A stretch of DNA of 64,000 nt from DAIOEK01 sp036746315 (GTDB lineage: Bacteria; Chloroflexota; Anaerolineae; Anaerolineales; Anaerolineaceae), in assembly GCA_036746315.1 (NCBI GenBank), contig DAIOEK010000003.1, forward strand, positions 62,001-126,000. The letters are read 5' to 3'. Shown in pieces: positions 34,592 through 43,792 of the stretch. Position 1 is the first letter of the stretch, and each line of letters opens with the position of its first letter. The notes below the pieces were generated by a model. That model saw only the letters and a list, made by a program, of their open reading frames with translations. It did not search any database and was not told the DNA's origin. The translations under genes were made by a program, and so were the position numbers.

Positions 34592-34936
34592 ATGGCAAAT
34601 CCGATTTGGGTAACCACAACTTTTGGCTTTGAGGGATATAGAATTACGCGCTATCTAGGTCTGGTACGGGGCATTACCGTACGCTCCCGCAGTGTAGTGG
34701 GGAATTTTGTCGGCAGCCTGCAAACACTGGTGGGCGGAAATATCACGGTCTATACAGAATTGTGTGAGCATGCCCGGCAAGAAGCCTTCGAATTATTAAT
34801 GGATCATGCCCGTGAGATGGGAGCCAATGCGGTTGTAGGCATGCGTTACGATGCCAACGACGTGATGGATGGCGTGACCGAGGTGCTGGCTTATGGCACC
34901 GCCGTAGTCATTGAAAAAGCAGGAGCAGCACAATGA
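34592..34936 (+). CDS. YbjQ/UPF0145 family protein
   Basis: The 114-residue protein matches the YbjQ family: TTTFGFEGYRITRYLGLVRG, VRSRSVVGNFVGSLQTLVGG and ANAVVGMRYD. These small proteins are often described as heavy-metal-binding, though evidence is thin. AAGGAGAA precedes the ATG. It is between trmD and an MFS gene whose start overlaps its stop (ATGA). Confidence 0.88.
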   Translation: MANPIWVTTTFGFEGYRITRYLGLVRGITVRSRSVVGNFVGSLQTLVGGNITVYTELCEHARQEAFELLMDHAREMGANAVVGMRYDANDVMDGVTEVLAYGTAVVIEKAGAAQ

Positions 34937-36180
34937 AATTCAACTACGGAAAAATCTTTTTACTCGGTTTTGGTTTCTTTGGCGTCAGCGTCATTTGGGG
35001 CATTTACAATGCGTTCGTCCCGCTATTTCTTGCCAATAAATTCGGTCTCTCCCCGGTGTGGATAGGTTTCTTTATGACACTGGACAATATCGCGGCATTA
35101 TTCATCCAACCCCCGGTGGGCGTCTGGTCAGACCGGCTGCGAACCCCCATTGGTCGTCGAATGCCTTTTATCCTTATCGGCGCCCCCATCGGGGCACTTG
35201 CTTTTGGCATTATCCCCCTGGCGGCAATTCTGCCCTTGTTTGTTGCCTGCACCAGCACATTGCTGCTCAGCATGGCATTCTGGCGCACCCCGGTTGTTGC
35301 CCTGATGCCCGATCTAACTCCTTCTCAGTTTCGCTCTCAGGCAAACGGCATCATCAATTTTATGGGCGGAGTGGGCGCTATTATCTCCTACCTGGTTGGA
35401 TCGATGCTGTATAAGATCAATCCGGCGTATCCCTTCTGGCTGGGATCTGTATTGGTGTTGGTTGCCACGCTGCTGTTATTCCTTTTTATCCGCGAACCCA
35501 AAGACTTCGCCGAACCGGAAAAACAGCCCTCCATGTTCAAGTCGCTCCAGGAATTGATCAAAGACCCGGAACCAAGCGGCATCCGCATCCTTCTCGCAAT
35601 CCTCTTCTGGTTTATTGCGTACGCTGCCGTGGAAGCTTTCTTCAGCCTGTACGTCAACAAGTATCTTGGTCTCGAAGAAGCTGAAGGCGCCCGGTTATTG
35701 AGCCAGCTTTCGCTTCTATTCGTCATCTTCGCCCTGCCGGCAGGCAAAATCGGCGCAAGTTTCGGAAGGCGCAAAACAATCTCGCTTGGTCTGTTGGGAA
35801 TGATCGCGACTGTGGCGGCGATCTTTCTGCTGCCCTCAAGCGTACTCACGACACAACTCACCAAACTTCCCGTTTTGGGAACTGTTCCGGTGCTTGGTTT
35901 GATCTTGATGATCGCAGGCATTGCCTGGGCATTGATCAATATCAATTCCCTGCCCATGGTGGTGGAATTGACCGAACCCGCCCGCATTGGAACCTTTACC
36001 GGGTTGTATTATTTGTTTTCCACCCTGGCGGCAATCCTCGGTCCCAATCTGTTTGGATGGATCGTACAGGCAGCTGGCAGCAACTATAATGCCGTCATGG
36101 CCGCCTCACCGATCTTCTTCCTGGTGGCATTAGTGCTGATGTGGGGTGTAAAACGTGGTGAGGCTTTACGGCAGCAGTAA
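34933..36180 (+). CDS. MFS transporter of SLC45/GPH sugar type
   Basis: The 415-residue protein has 12 hydrophobic helices. The loop WSDRLRTPIGRRMPFILIGAP is typical of the GPH/SLC45 (sugar:cation symporter) branch. Another loop, RFRSQANGIINFMGGVGAII-like, is present near residue 135. Probable sugar uptake, driven by H+ or Na+. Followed by a strong terminator. Confidence 0.88.
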   Translation: MKFNYGKIFLLGFGFFGVSVIWGIYNAFVPLFLANKFGLSPVWIGFFMTLDNIAALFIQPPVGVWSDRLRTPIGRRMPFILIGAPIGALAFGIIPLAAILPLFVACTSTLLLSMAFWRTPVVALMPDLTPSQFRSQANGIINFMGGVGAIISYLVGSMLYKINPAYPFWLGSVLVLVATLLLFLFIREPKDFAEPEKQPSMFKSLQELIKDPEPSGIRILLAILFWFIAYAAVEAFFSLYVNKYLGLEEAEGARLLSQLSLLFVIFALPAGKIGASFGRRKTISLGLLGMIATVAAIFLLPSSVLTTQLTKLPVLGTVPVLGLILMIAGIAWALININSLPMVVELTEPARIGTFTGLYYLFSTLAAILGPNLFGWIVQAAGSNYNAVMAASPIFFLVALVLMWGVKRGEALRQQ

Positions 36181-36203
36181 AACCCGCTGGACTGTACTTT
36201 CAC

Positions 36204-36237
36204 AGAGGCTATCCAGGTACCCTGGATAGCCTCTTTT
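36204..36237 (+). terminator. Rho-independent terminator
   Basis: A 14-bp perfect stem (AGAGGCTATCCAGG / CCTGGATAGCCTCT) with loop TAC and TTT tail ends the trmD-ybjQ-MFS unit. Confidence 0.9.
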
Positions 36238-36265
36238 CATAACTACTTTCCGCAAAAATAGTATC

Positions 36266-37657
36266 TCACTCTGACGGGGCCGTTTTAGTTGCCATTTCTC
36301 TTGCTTCATTCGAAATGATAACCCGGTTGGGTCGATCCTGATAAAGCGTCAGCATCAACCCCATCCCTATCAAGAATGTTACCGGCCATTTGAGTTGTAC
36401 GAGCAGAACCTGCCACAAGTAGGGGCTGTCACCGGCAGAAGATATCAGCCAGATTCCAAATCCGACCTGGATCAACAACAGGATCGCCATCGAAATGACG
36501 CCTGCCCGCCGGCGTTGACCGGAAGAAGCGGATCGCACAATCCACATTGGACCCGCCAGCGCCACAAGAAATCGGTATGACAACGCCAGGATGGCAACAA
36601 CCACCATGAATTGAAATACATCCGGGTCGCCCACTGGCCATTCAGTGCTGATCCGCCCGTAAATGATGGTGGATAACAGGTAACCCATTGGAAACAGCAT
36701 TGCCAGCCTGCCATGTCGTTCTGAAAAAAGTGCACCCAAAACCAGCAGCAGCAAAAACATACCGAAATAATAAAAGTTATAGCCGAAATTATCCATTAAG
36801 TACTTCCAGGCGTCATCAAACGGAACGTTTGCCGGTGAGTTGGGAAACAGACCCCAAATACCCTCCCATGATATGGCTGCTGTGATCAGCACCCCGAACA
36901 GGATATATCCGCCCAGCCACCAAAATACAGGTGGTTTACACCTGCCCTTCCTTTGAAAATACCCGATCAGGATAAACGAAACAACGAAAGCAAGGAATGT
37001 CATCCATAAACGTACTTCGGAATAATTGAGATCCAGCAAAGCGGTTTTTCGCATGATCAGGACTGGAAAAGAAGAGGATGGATCCGGAAATATTATATTC
37101 ACGATCTTAAGCAGACCAATTCGCACCCTATCCAACCAATAGCTTTGATACAGCAGTTCCACGACTGTCTTGAATAACAAGCCGAGAGGCATTAATCCCC
37201 ATATCGGAAAACGCCGCTTCCAGATCCAGACAATCAACACCGGAATGATCATGAAGTACCCGCCTCGATACCGCAGTACGAAGAACCACTCCACCCCGGT
37301 CAGCTGTCCGACCTGACCAACGAAAAAGACCAATCCGGGCAATAGCACCAGTAAAACACCTTTCCATGGGAGTGGTGCATCCGGGGGCGCTTCCAATAGC
37401 CCCGCGGTACTGTTTGCCAGGGTCAGGTGCTCGCGGATAACACTGGTCAGCCAGTCAAACAAGGTACGCATCCAGAGCGCAGCCCAACACACCGACCGGA
37501 TGAATGGGCTACCTGCAAGCCGTTCTATTTCGCGGCATTGATCCTGAAAGGTTTGCCTCATCTCATCGCCAAAACGTGCACGATATTCGTTTGGATATAC
37601 TGAAATCAGTGCTGTATAAACTCGCACCGCAATCAAGGTGCACAGGGTCTTATCCAT
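36266..37657 (-). CDS. Multipass membrane protein paired with a PadR regulator
   Basis: The 463-residue protein has about 10 hydrophobic helices. Its N-terminus has the stretch YPNEYRARFGDEMRQTFQDQ, known from the prefix of permease-like proteins linked to PadR regulators. No FtsX or MacB core domain is visible. Its start overlaps the padR stop by 8 bp, so the two are co-translated. Inference: an envelope-stress or transport-related membrane protein. Function unknown. Confidence 0.65.
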   Translation of the reverse strand: MDKTLCTLIAVRVYTALISVYPNEYRARFGDEMRQTFQDQCREIERLAGSPFIRSVCWAALWMRTLFDWLTSVIREHLTLANSTAGLLEAPPDAPLPWKGVLLVLLPGLVFFVGQVGQLTGVEWFFVLRYRGGYFMIIPVLIVWIWKRRFPIWGLMPLGLLFKTVVELLYQSYWLDRVRIGLLKIVNIIFPDPSSSFPVLIMRKTALLDLNYSEVRLWMTFLAFVVSFILIGYFQRKGRCKPPVFWWLGGYILFGVLITAAISWEGIWGLFPNSPANVPFDDAWKYLMDNFGYNFYYFGMFLLLLVLGALFSERHGRLAMLFPMGYLLSTIIYGRISTEWPVGDPDVFQFMVVVAILALSYRFLVALAGPMWIVRSASSGQRRRAGVISMAILLLIQVGFGIWLISSAGDSPYLWQVLLVQLKWPVTFLIGMGLMLTLYQDRPNRVIISNEAREMATKTAPSE

Positions 37658-38024
37658 GACACACCTCCCTGCCGGGCACCATCGTCAGAATGTGTTTTTG
37701 TCGTGCAACCTGTACCAGTTGAGCCAGGCGCAGACTCTCAGCTTCCGCCACCTGTTCGCCTAGTGCGCTAAGGCGGTAATACCGTCGACGTTCATCGTCC
37801 AGAACCGGGTCGGGGCGTTCTCCGCTTTCCTCAATTAAACCGGCTGCCAGCATGCGTTTGATGGAGCCATATAATGTTCCCGGTCCCATTCGGAGTGAAC
37901 CGTTGGTCTGCTGCTCCACTTCCTTCATAATTGCATAACCATGTTTCTCCCCATCTGAAAGTGCGAGCAAAATATGAAAAACCGCAGGGGTCAATGGTTG
38001 ATGTGGCAAGATATTTTTGTTCAT
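37650..38024 (-). CDS. PadR-family transcriptional regulator
   Basis: The 124-residue protein has a winged HTH: HILLALSDGEKHGYAIMKEVE, then LRMGPGTLYGSIKRMLAAGLIEE and RRYYRLSALG. PadR proteins repress their own small operons, often in response to small aromatic or antibiotic-like compounds. AGGAGG precedes the ATG. Two palindromic sites upstream fit autoregulation of padR and the membrane gene. Confidence 0.92.
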   Translation of the reverse strand: MNKNILPHQPLTPAVFHILLALSDGEKHGYAIMKEVEQQTNGSLRMGPGTLYGSIKRMLAAGLIEESGERPDPVLDDERRRYYRLSALGEQVAEAESLRLAQLVQVARQKHILTMVPGREVCHG

Positions 38025-38042
38025 TTGGCCTCCTCTTTCAAT

Positions 38043-38074
38043 ATATCCATTTCAGATATATCTGTTACGGATAT
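38043..38074. promoter_or_regulatory. Two overlapping operator-like palindromes upstream of padR
   Basis: ATATC-N7-GATAT occurs at 38043-38059 and again at 38058-38074, overlapping by two bases. The second is palindromic through the spacer (ATATCTGTTACGGATAT). Position just before padR suggests PadR binding. Centre-to-centre distance is 15 bp. Confidence 0.6.
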
Positions 38075-38160
38075 AATAACACAAATATATCACAATGCAA
38101 GATACCGGCTCCAATACACCCTTCCGTTATAAAGTAAAAATTGTGACACAGTTTGCTTGC

Positions 38161-38189
38161 TTGCGTGGGGTTTGCATGCGTAGTATACT
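38161..38189 (+). promoter_or_regulatory. Promoter of the BMP ABC transporter operon
   Basis: TTGCGT (38161-38166), 17 nt, TATACT (38184-38189). The leader before the ATG at 38282 is about 87 nt and ends with GGAGGA. Confidence 0.7.
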
Positions 38190-38281
38190 AAATGTCAATG
38201 GGGAATAGAGTGGCGACGATTCGCCTCATTTTTTCGGATGCCCCAAAATCAAACCCAATTTTGTTTGGAGGAGAATCCCAA

Positions 38282-39322
38282 ATGACCAAGAAGTTAACCG
38301 TTTTGATTTCAATTGTCGTCCTGGTCTCCGTGCTGCTGGCTGCCTGCGCTCCCGCAGCCGCCCCTGCAGAGACGAAATTCAAAGCCTGCAATGTAACCGA
38401 CACAGGCGGTGTAGACGATAAATCCTTCAACGCAACAATCTGGAAAGGTCTCCAGGATGCGCAGAAGGACTATGGCATTGAAGCAAAATACCTGGAATCC
38501 AAAGAAGTTGCCGACTTCGAGAAGAATTTGAACGCATTTGTGGAAGAGAAATGCGACATCATTGTCTCTGCCGGATTCCTCTTGGGCGACGCCACCAAGG
38601 CCTCGGCTGAAGCCAACCCGAATATGAAATACGCCATCGTCGACTATGCCTACGACCCGACCATTCCGAATGTGGTTGGGCTGACCTATCAGACGGATGA
38701 AGCCGGCTTCCTTGCAGGCTATCTTGCCGCTGGTATGACCAAGACCGGCAAAGTTGGTACCTTCGGTGGCCTCCCTATCCCGACTGTTACCATCTTCATG
38801 AAGGGTTTTGTGGAAGGCGTCAACTACTACAATACCCAAAAGGGTACCGCGGTAGAAGTTTTGGGTTACGATCTGGCTGATGAGAGCAAGGGCCTATTCT
38901 CCATGTCCTTCGACGATCAGGCCAAAGGCAAAGAACTCGCCATCTCCCTCATGGACGAAGGCGCTGACATCATCATGCCCGTTGCCGGTCCCGTTGGTTT
39001 GGGCGCTGCTGCCGCTGCAAAAGAACGTGGTAACACCCTCATTATTGGTGTTGACTACGACTGGTACGTTTCTGCGCCAGAATACAATTCCATCACTTTG
39101 ACCTCAGTTCTAAAAATGATGGACTTCACCGTAGAAAAAGCCATTAAATCCACTATGGACGGCAATTTCGAAGGTGGTATAAGCGTTGGTACGCTAGCCA
39201 ATGGCGGTGTTGGTATTGCCCCATACCATGACCTGGATGGACAGGTTCCTGCCGAACTGAAAGCCGAAGTGGAAGCATTGAAGACCGGCATTGTCGACGG
39301 ATCGATCAAACTGGCTCAGTAA
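38282..39322 (+). CDS. BMP-family (nucleoside-binding) substrate-binding lipoprotein
   Basis: The 346-residue lipoprotein (lipobox LLAACAPA) belongs to the basic membrane protein/PnrA family. It has KACNVTDTGGVDDKSFNATIW, the motif ADFEKNLNAFVEEKCDIIVS, and YLAAGMTKTGKVGTFGG. These bind purine or other nucleosides for uptake. GGAGGA precedes the ATG. A terminator between it and the ATPase gene should give an excess of binding protein. Confidence 0.93.
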   Translation: MTKKLTVLISIVVLVSVLLAACAPAAAPAETKFKACNVTDTGGVDDKSFNATIWKGLQDAQKDYGIEAKYLESKEVADFEKNLNAFVEEKCDIIVSAGFLLGDATKASAEANPNMKYAIVDYAYDPTIPNVVGLTYQTDEAGFLAGYLAAGMTKTGKVGTFGGLPIPTVTIFMKGFVEGVNYYNTQKGTAVEVLGYDLADESKGLFSMSFDDQAKGKELAISLMDEGADIIMPVAGPVGLGAAAAAKERGNTLIIGVDYDWYVSAPEYNSITLTSVLKMMDFTVEKAIKSTMDGNFEGGISVGTLANGGVGIAPYHDLDGQVPAELKAEVEALKTGIVDGSIKLAQ

Positions 39323-39340
39323 TACCTCATTGTTCTAACA

Positions 39341-39374
39341 AAAAGGAGAAGCTTTTATGGCTTCTCCTTTTTTT
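39341..39374 (+). terminator. Attenuating terminator inside the BMP operon
   Basis: AAAAGGAGAAGC / GCTTCTCCTTTT, a perfect 12-bp stem with a 7-nt loop and TTTTTTT run, lies between the binding-protein gene and the ATPase gene. Confidence 0.85.
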
Positions 39375-39449
39375 ATTGAAAGATATCAATCGCTTTTAGG
39401 TACGCTATGTTACAATATCTTAACCCATTACTTCAGTTTAGGAGAAATG

Positions 39450-41009
39450 ATGCCTCCGATCCTGGAACTATCTGGTATCACAAAGCAATTTCCCGGAGTT
39501 TTAGCAAATGACCACATTGATCTCACCTTAAACAAAGGTGAAATTTTGGCTTTGCTGGGAGAAAATGGAGCGGGAAAATCCACGCTCATGAATATTCTCT
39601 ATGGTTTGTATCAGCCTGACGAAGGTGAAATACGGGTCAACGGAGAAAAGATTATAGTAAACTCGCCCACCGATGCCATTAAAGCGGGCATCGGCATGGT
39701 GCACCAACACTTCATGCTTATCCCGGTTTTCACAGTCAGTGAAAATGTGATGCTGGGCGAAGAAGCGGTCCGTCCCGGTGGCTTCCTGGATCGCGACAAA
39801 GTAGCTGAAAAGGTCCATCATATTTCCTCCCAGTACAAATTGGAAGTCGAGCCTTCAGCTTACATCAAGGATCTGCCGGTGGGTGTACAGCAGCGTGTGG
39901 AGATCATCAAATTGCTTTATCGAGAAGCTGAGATTCTGATCTTCGATGAGCCGACTGCCGTATTGACGCCGCAGGAAGCAGATGAATTATTCATTATCAT
40001 GCGCGAGTTGACCAAACAGGGAAAATCCATCATTTTCATTACCCATAAGTTGCGTGAAGTTTTGGAAATTTCCGATCGGATTCTCGTCATTCGGCGCGGA
40101 AAAGTTGTAGGCGCCACCACCCCGGCCGAAGCCGAACGGAATACGCTCGCCGCCATGATGGTCGGGCGCGAGGTAAATTTGGAAGTGGAAAAGACTGCGC
40201 CCATGATGGGCGAGGTCGTACTAACAGTGAAAGATCTGGTAGTGACTGATCCAAATCTGCATATCAGTGTGGATAGTGTTTCATTCGAATTGCATGCAGG
40301 CGAAATTCTGGGAGTGGCAGGCGTGCAGGGCAATGGTCAGACCGAATTGGTGGATGCCATTACCGGCATGGTCAACCCGGTAAGCGGTAGTATTAACTTA
40401 CTGGGTGAAGATATAAGCAAGGCACCACCGCGGAAAATTACCGAGTTGGGATCAGCACATATTCCCGAAGACCGCCAGAGGGTGGGGTTGGTACTTCCCT
40501 TCCCGGTGGCAGAAAACCTCGTGCTGAATACTTATTACCGACCGCCATTTGCTCACGGCATCATGCTCGATTATCCAAAAATCCTCGCCGATAGCAAAGA
40601 ATTGATTGGTAAGTTTGATATCCGCACCCCGAGTTCACTTACCCCGGTAGGCTCATTATCCGGTGGTAATCAGCAAAAAGTGATCATTGCGCGTGAGCTG
40701 TCTCGTCCGATAAAATTCCTGGTCGCCTCGCAGCCAACCCGCGGACTGGATGTAGGGTCTATTGAATACATTCACAAGCGGATCGTAGAGAAGCGTGATG
40801 AGGGCTGTGCTGTGTTGCTTGTTTCGCCGGAGTTGGATGAGATTATGGAACTTGCAGATACCATTGCGGTGATGTACCGCGGCAAGATGGTTGCTCTGGT
40901 TCCATCAGAAGAAGCCACAAAAGAATATATTGGATTGCTCATGGCAGGCGTAAGTCCGGATCAACTTGAAAAGCCGGTAAAACGTGGCGCCATTGAAGCA
41001 ACATTCTAA
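39450..41009 (+). CDS. BMP-type ABC transporter ATPase (two ABC domains)
   Basis: The 519-residue protein has two ABC modules in RbsA/YufO style. The first has Walker A GENGAGKST and Walker B ILIFDEPTAVLTPQE. The second has a degenerate Walker A (GVQGNGQTE) and signature LSGGNQQKV. Start at 39450 is 5 nt after AGGAG; 39447 also encodes ATG. It energises two permeases encoded downstream. Confidence 0.94.
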   Translation: MPPILELSGITKQFPGVLANDHIDLTLNKGEILALLGENGAGKSTLMNILYGLYQPDEGEIRVNGEKIIVNSPTDAIKAGIGMVHQHFMLIPVFTVSENVMLGEEAVRPGGFLDRDKVAEKVHHISSQYKLEVEPSAYIKDLPVGVQQRVEIIKLLYREAEILIFDEPTAVLTPQEADELFIIMRELTKQGKSIIFITHKLREVLEISDRILVIRRGKVVGATTPAEAERNTLAAMMVGREVNLEVEKTAPMMGEVVLTVKDLVVTDPNLHISVDSVSFELHAGEILGVAGVQGNGQTELVDAITGMVNPVSGSINLLGEDISKAPPRKITELGSAHIPEDRQRVGLVLPFPVAENLVLNTYYRPPFAHGIMLDYPKILADSKELIGKFDIRTPSSLTPVGSLSGGNQQKVIIARELSRPIKFLVASQPTRGLDVGSIEYIHKRIVEKRDEGCAVLLVSPELDEIMELADTIAVMYRGKMVALVPSEEATKEYIGLLMAGVSPDQLEKPVKRGAIEATF

Positions 41010-41021
41010 CGGAGGTGAGCC

Positions 41022-42299
41022 TTGAGCCCTGAAGAAGAGAAGAAGACCGATGTCGGCAAGGTCATCTTGCAAGAACTGACCTCCCAACCGCAAGAATCAA
41101 AAGGCTGGAAGCGTATTGGCGAAATGCTTGCCATACCTGCCTTGGCAGTTTTATCGGGAATGCTGATTGGCGCCATTTTAATTATCGCAACCAGTGAATC
41201 GGTATACACCGCTTTCCGTCAATCGTTCGGGCTGGGAATTTACACCGCCTTAAAAGAAGTCGGTGTCGCATATGGCGCTTTGTTGCAGGGATCGCTGGGC
41301 GATCCGGTCAGGATTATCACAGCTCTGCAAAGCGGCGACCCATTGACCATCCGTCAGGCAATCAACCCCTTCCTGGAGAGCCTGGTTGTCACCACGCCAT
41401 ACATCTTTGCCGGTCTCGCCGTTGCCCTGGGCTTCCGTGCCGGACTGTTCAATATCGGTGTGGAAGGTCAAATCTTTATCGGCGCTGCCTGCGCCGTCTA
41501 CGTTGGTTATGCTCTCAAAGGCGTCCCGGCGTACATTCACATGCCGCTGGCATTTCTGGCTGGCACAGCCGGTGGGGCATTCTGGGCATTTATTGCCGGC
41601 TATTTAAAAGCCAAAACCGGAGCGCACGAGGTAATTAACTCGATTATGTTGAACTGGATTGCCTTCCGGTTGACTGAATGGCTGCTCTCGGGTCCAATGA
41701 ATCGTCCGGGTTCCGGCGGTATGCCCATCAGTCCGATGATTGAACCGACCGCCCAAATCCCCCAATTTTTTCAAAACCCCATTCGTTTCCATCTGGGCTT
41801 TTTTATTGCTCTCCTAATGGCATATCTGGTTTATGTCCTGCTGTTCAAAACAAAATGGGGTTTTACCATGCGTACGGTTGGCGCCAACCCGAAAGCCGGG
41901 CAATATGCGGGTATGAACCTGGCAGCCAACACCATGATTGCCATGGCATTATCCGGTGCTCTGGCGGGCATGGCGGGCGCGAACCAAATTCTGGCAGTAA
42001 ATCGCTCCATGGCTATTGGACTATCATCCGGGTATGGCTTTGACAGCATTGCGCTCGCTTTAATCGGCAACAGCCACCCCGTGGGTGTCATACTCGCTTC
42101 CCTGTTATTCGGCATCCTGCGCAATGGAGCTACACGCATGATGGTGGTCGCTACAGTCCCCATCGATATTGTTTCCATTGTCCAGGCGTTGATTCTGATG
42201 TTCGTAGCCGCTCCGGCAATCATTCGCGCAATTTATCGAATTAAGGTCAAAGACACTGGTGGTGCAATCTCACTCAGCGGCTGGGGAGGTAACAAATAA
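41022..42299 (+). CDS. BMP-type ABC transporter permease 1
   Basis: The 425-residue protein has about nine hydrophobic helices with the branched-chain/ribose-type permease core, including FNIGVEGQIFIGA and the EAA-like loop GANPKAGQYAGMN. TTG start with GGAGGTGA 3-10 nt upstream. The protein is coupled to the ATPase gene (12-bp gap). Confidence 0.93.
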   Translation: MSPEEEKKTDVGKVILQELTSQPQESKGWKRIGEMLAIPALAVLSGMLIGAILIIATSESVYTAFRQSFGLGIYTALKEVGVAYGALLQGSLGDPVRIITALQSGDPLTIRQAINPFLESLVVTTPYIFAGLAVALGFRAGLFNIGVEGQIFIGAACAVYVGYALKGVPAYIHMPLAFLAGTAGGAFWAFIAGYLKAKTGAHEVINSIMLNWIAFRLTEWLLSGPMNRPGSGGMPISPMIEPTAQIPQFFQNPIRFHLGFFIALLMAYLVYVLLFKTKWGFTMRTVGANPKAGQYAGMNLAANTMIAMALSGALAGMAGANQILAVNRSMAIGLSSGYGFDSIALALIGNSHPVGVILASLLFGILRNGATRMMVVATVPIDIVSIVQALILMFVAAPAIIRAIYRIKVKDTGGAISLSGWGGNK

Positions 42300-43573
42300 T
42301 GGCTACCACAAACATCATTGTGCATCGCAAGTTTCAGATAAAATCGCAAACCCGGCGCTATGTGATGGGAGGATTTTTTATCCTGGTAGGCTTGCTCATC
42401 TACCTGTTGTTTGCTGCGCAGACATCCGCCACAGCCATGACAAAGTTTGTCATGACCCCCGGCGGTATAGACCGGGGAGTGATGGGCGATTGGATATTCC
42501 AGACCCGTACTGCACTCTACATCCTTGCCGGTGCCAGTCTGCTCGCCGGTATCTATCAACTTGCCCGGGGATTCGCCGGTTGGGCAAATCCGGTTTTGGG
42601 CATTGTGGTGGCAGGCTTTGTTTTTTGTTTCCTGGCGTGGTCTGCTGCTGATAAACAACTCAATCTGGCCGGGATGCTGAGCAGCGCCGTTCTGCTTTCT
42701 GTCCCCATCGTATTGGCTGCCTTTTCTGGCGTGATTTCCGAACGCGCAGGTGTGGTGAATATCGCCATTGAAGGGATGATGTTGATGGGCGCCATGGTCG
42801 GTGCGCTTGTGGGCAGTGTGACACGCAGCACTTGGCTGGGGTTGTTTGCCGCCATTATTTCTGCCATGCTGCTTGCCTGGCTGCACGGCATGCTTTCCAT
42901 CAAATATCGCATCAACCAGATTGTTTCTGGAACCGTGATCAATATCTTCTCGACAGGTATGACTTCTTTCCTCTCGCAGAAATTTCTCCAACCGTATGAG
43001 TATCTAAATGCCCCTCCCATGTTCACCCGCATTCCCATACCGGTTCTGTCGGATATCCCATTGATTGGCCCGCTCTTCTTCAATACCAACCTGTTTGTAT
43101 ACGCCATGTTTATTTTTCTCATTGTGCTTCAGGTTGTTTACTTCTCCACTAAATGGGGGTTGCGGATGCGGTCTGTTGGTGAACATCCCAAGGCTGCCGA
43201 TACACTGGGTATCAATGTAATAAAAACCCGTTACACGGCTGTTCTGCTTAGTGGAGCGATGGCAGGTTTTGCCGGTGCCTTCTACACCCTGGCATCGGTG
43301 GGCAGATTTGATGAAGAAATGACTGCCGGCAAGGGCTTTATCGGCCTGGCCGCCATGATCTTCGGCAATTGGACGCCGATCGGGGCTGCTGGGGCAGGCT
43401 TACTATTTGGCTTCGCCGACTCTATGGCTTCCAAAGTTTCATTGATTGGCAGTAACGTTCCGCCACAGATCATGGCGATGTTGCCTTATATTGCGACAAT
43501 GATCGTACTTGCCGGTGTGGTTGGTAAAGGACAAATGCCAGCTGCAGATGGTGAACCTTACGAAAAAGGATAA
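42299..43573 (+). CDS. BMP-type ABC transporter permease 2
   Basis: The 424-residue protein has about ten helices and the same permease core (VVNIAIEGMMLMGAM and GEHPKAADTLGIN). Its ATG shares one base with the TAA of permease 1 (TAATG). Together with permease 1 it should form the heterodimeric channel for nucleosides. Confidence 0.93.
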   Translation: MATTNIIVHRKFQIKSQTRRYVMGGFFILVGLLIYLLFAAQTSATAMTKFVMTPGGIDRGVMGDWIFQTRTALYILAGASLLAGIYQLARGFAGWANPVLGIVVAGFVFCFLAWSAADKQLNLAGMLSSAVLLSVPIVLAAFSGVISERAGVVNIAIEGMMLMGAMVGALVGSVTRSTWLGLFAAIISAMLLAWLHGMLSIKYRINQIVSGTVINIFSTGMTSFLSQKFLQPYEYLNAPPMFTRIPIPVLSDIPLIGPLFFNTNLFVYAMFIFLIVLQVVYFSTKWGLRMRSVGEHPKAADTLGINVIKTRYTAVLLSGAMAGFAGAFYTLASVGRFDEEMTAGKGFIGLAAMIFGNWTPIGAAGAGLLFGFADSMASKVSLIGSNVPPQIMAMLPYIATMIVLAGVVGKGQMPAADGEPYEKG

Positions 43574-43590
43574 TTCCTCTAGCCGTTCCT

Positions 43591-43626
43591 CAAAAAGGAG
43601 ATCAGTTCACTGGTCTCCTTTTTGTT
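43591..43626 (+). terminator. Rho-independent terminator of the BMP operon
   Basis: CAAAAAGGAGATCAG / CTGGTCTCCTTTTTG (15-bp stem with one G-U pair, 4-nt loop), followed by TTTCCC; the T run is part of the stem. Confidence 0.85.
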
Positions 43627-43644
43627 TCCCGATAACCCGCGATT

Positions 43645-43661
43645 GTTACAATAGTGTTACA
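43645..43661. repeat. Direct repeat upstream of the Tad-like genes
   Basis: GTTACA occurs at 43645-43650 and 43656-43661, one helical turn (11 bp) apart and each followed by A. It lies about 50 bp upstream of the promoter of the TadE-like operon and could bind an activator such as an OmpR-type regulator. No test possible here. Confidence 0.35.
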
Positions 43662-43709
43662 AAACCGTTTTCTTGACATGACAAAATCCTTTCATTTACC
43701 TTCAATTTA

Positions 43710-43738
43710 TTGACGCATCCCGGCTGGGTTTGTATAGT
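43710..43738 (+). promoter_or_regulatory. Promoter of the Tad-like surface operon
   Basis: TTGACG (43710-43715), 17 nt, TATAGT (43733-43738). The start codon is at 43793, giving a leader of about 48 nt with GGTGGAAAG before the ATG. Confidence 0.75.
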
Positions 43739-43792
43739 ATATGCAGGTGTCAAAGATTCATGTCGCAATGCATTTAATTCTGGTGGAAAGCT

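Noticed and set aside
42233..42991. 252-codon His-rich minus-strand frame across the permease genes
   Set aside because: Composition (His, Gln-rich) is the usual shadow of membrane-protein codons.
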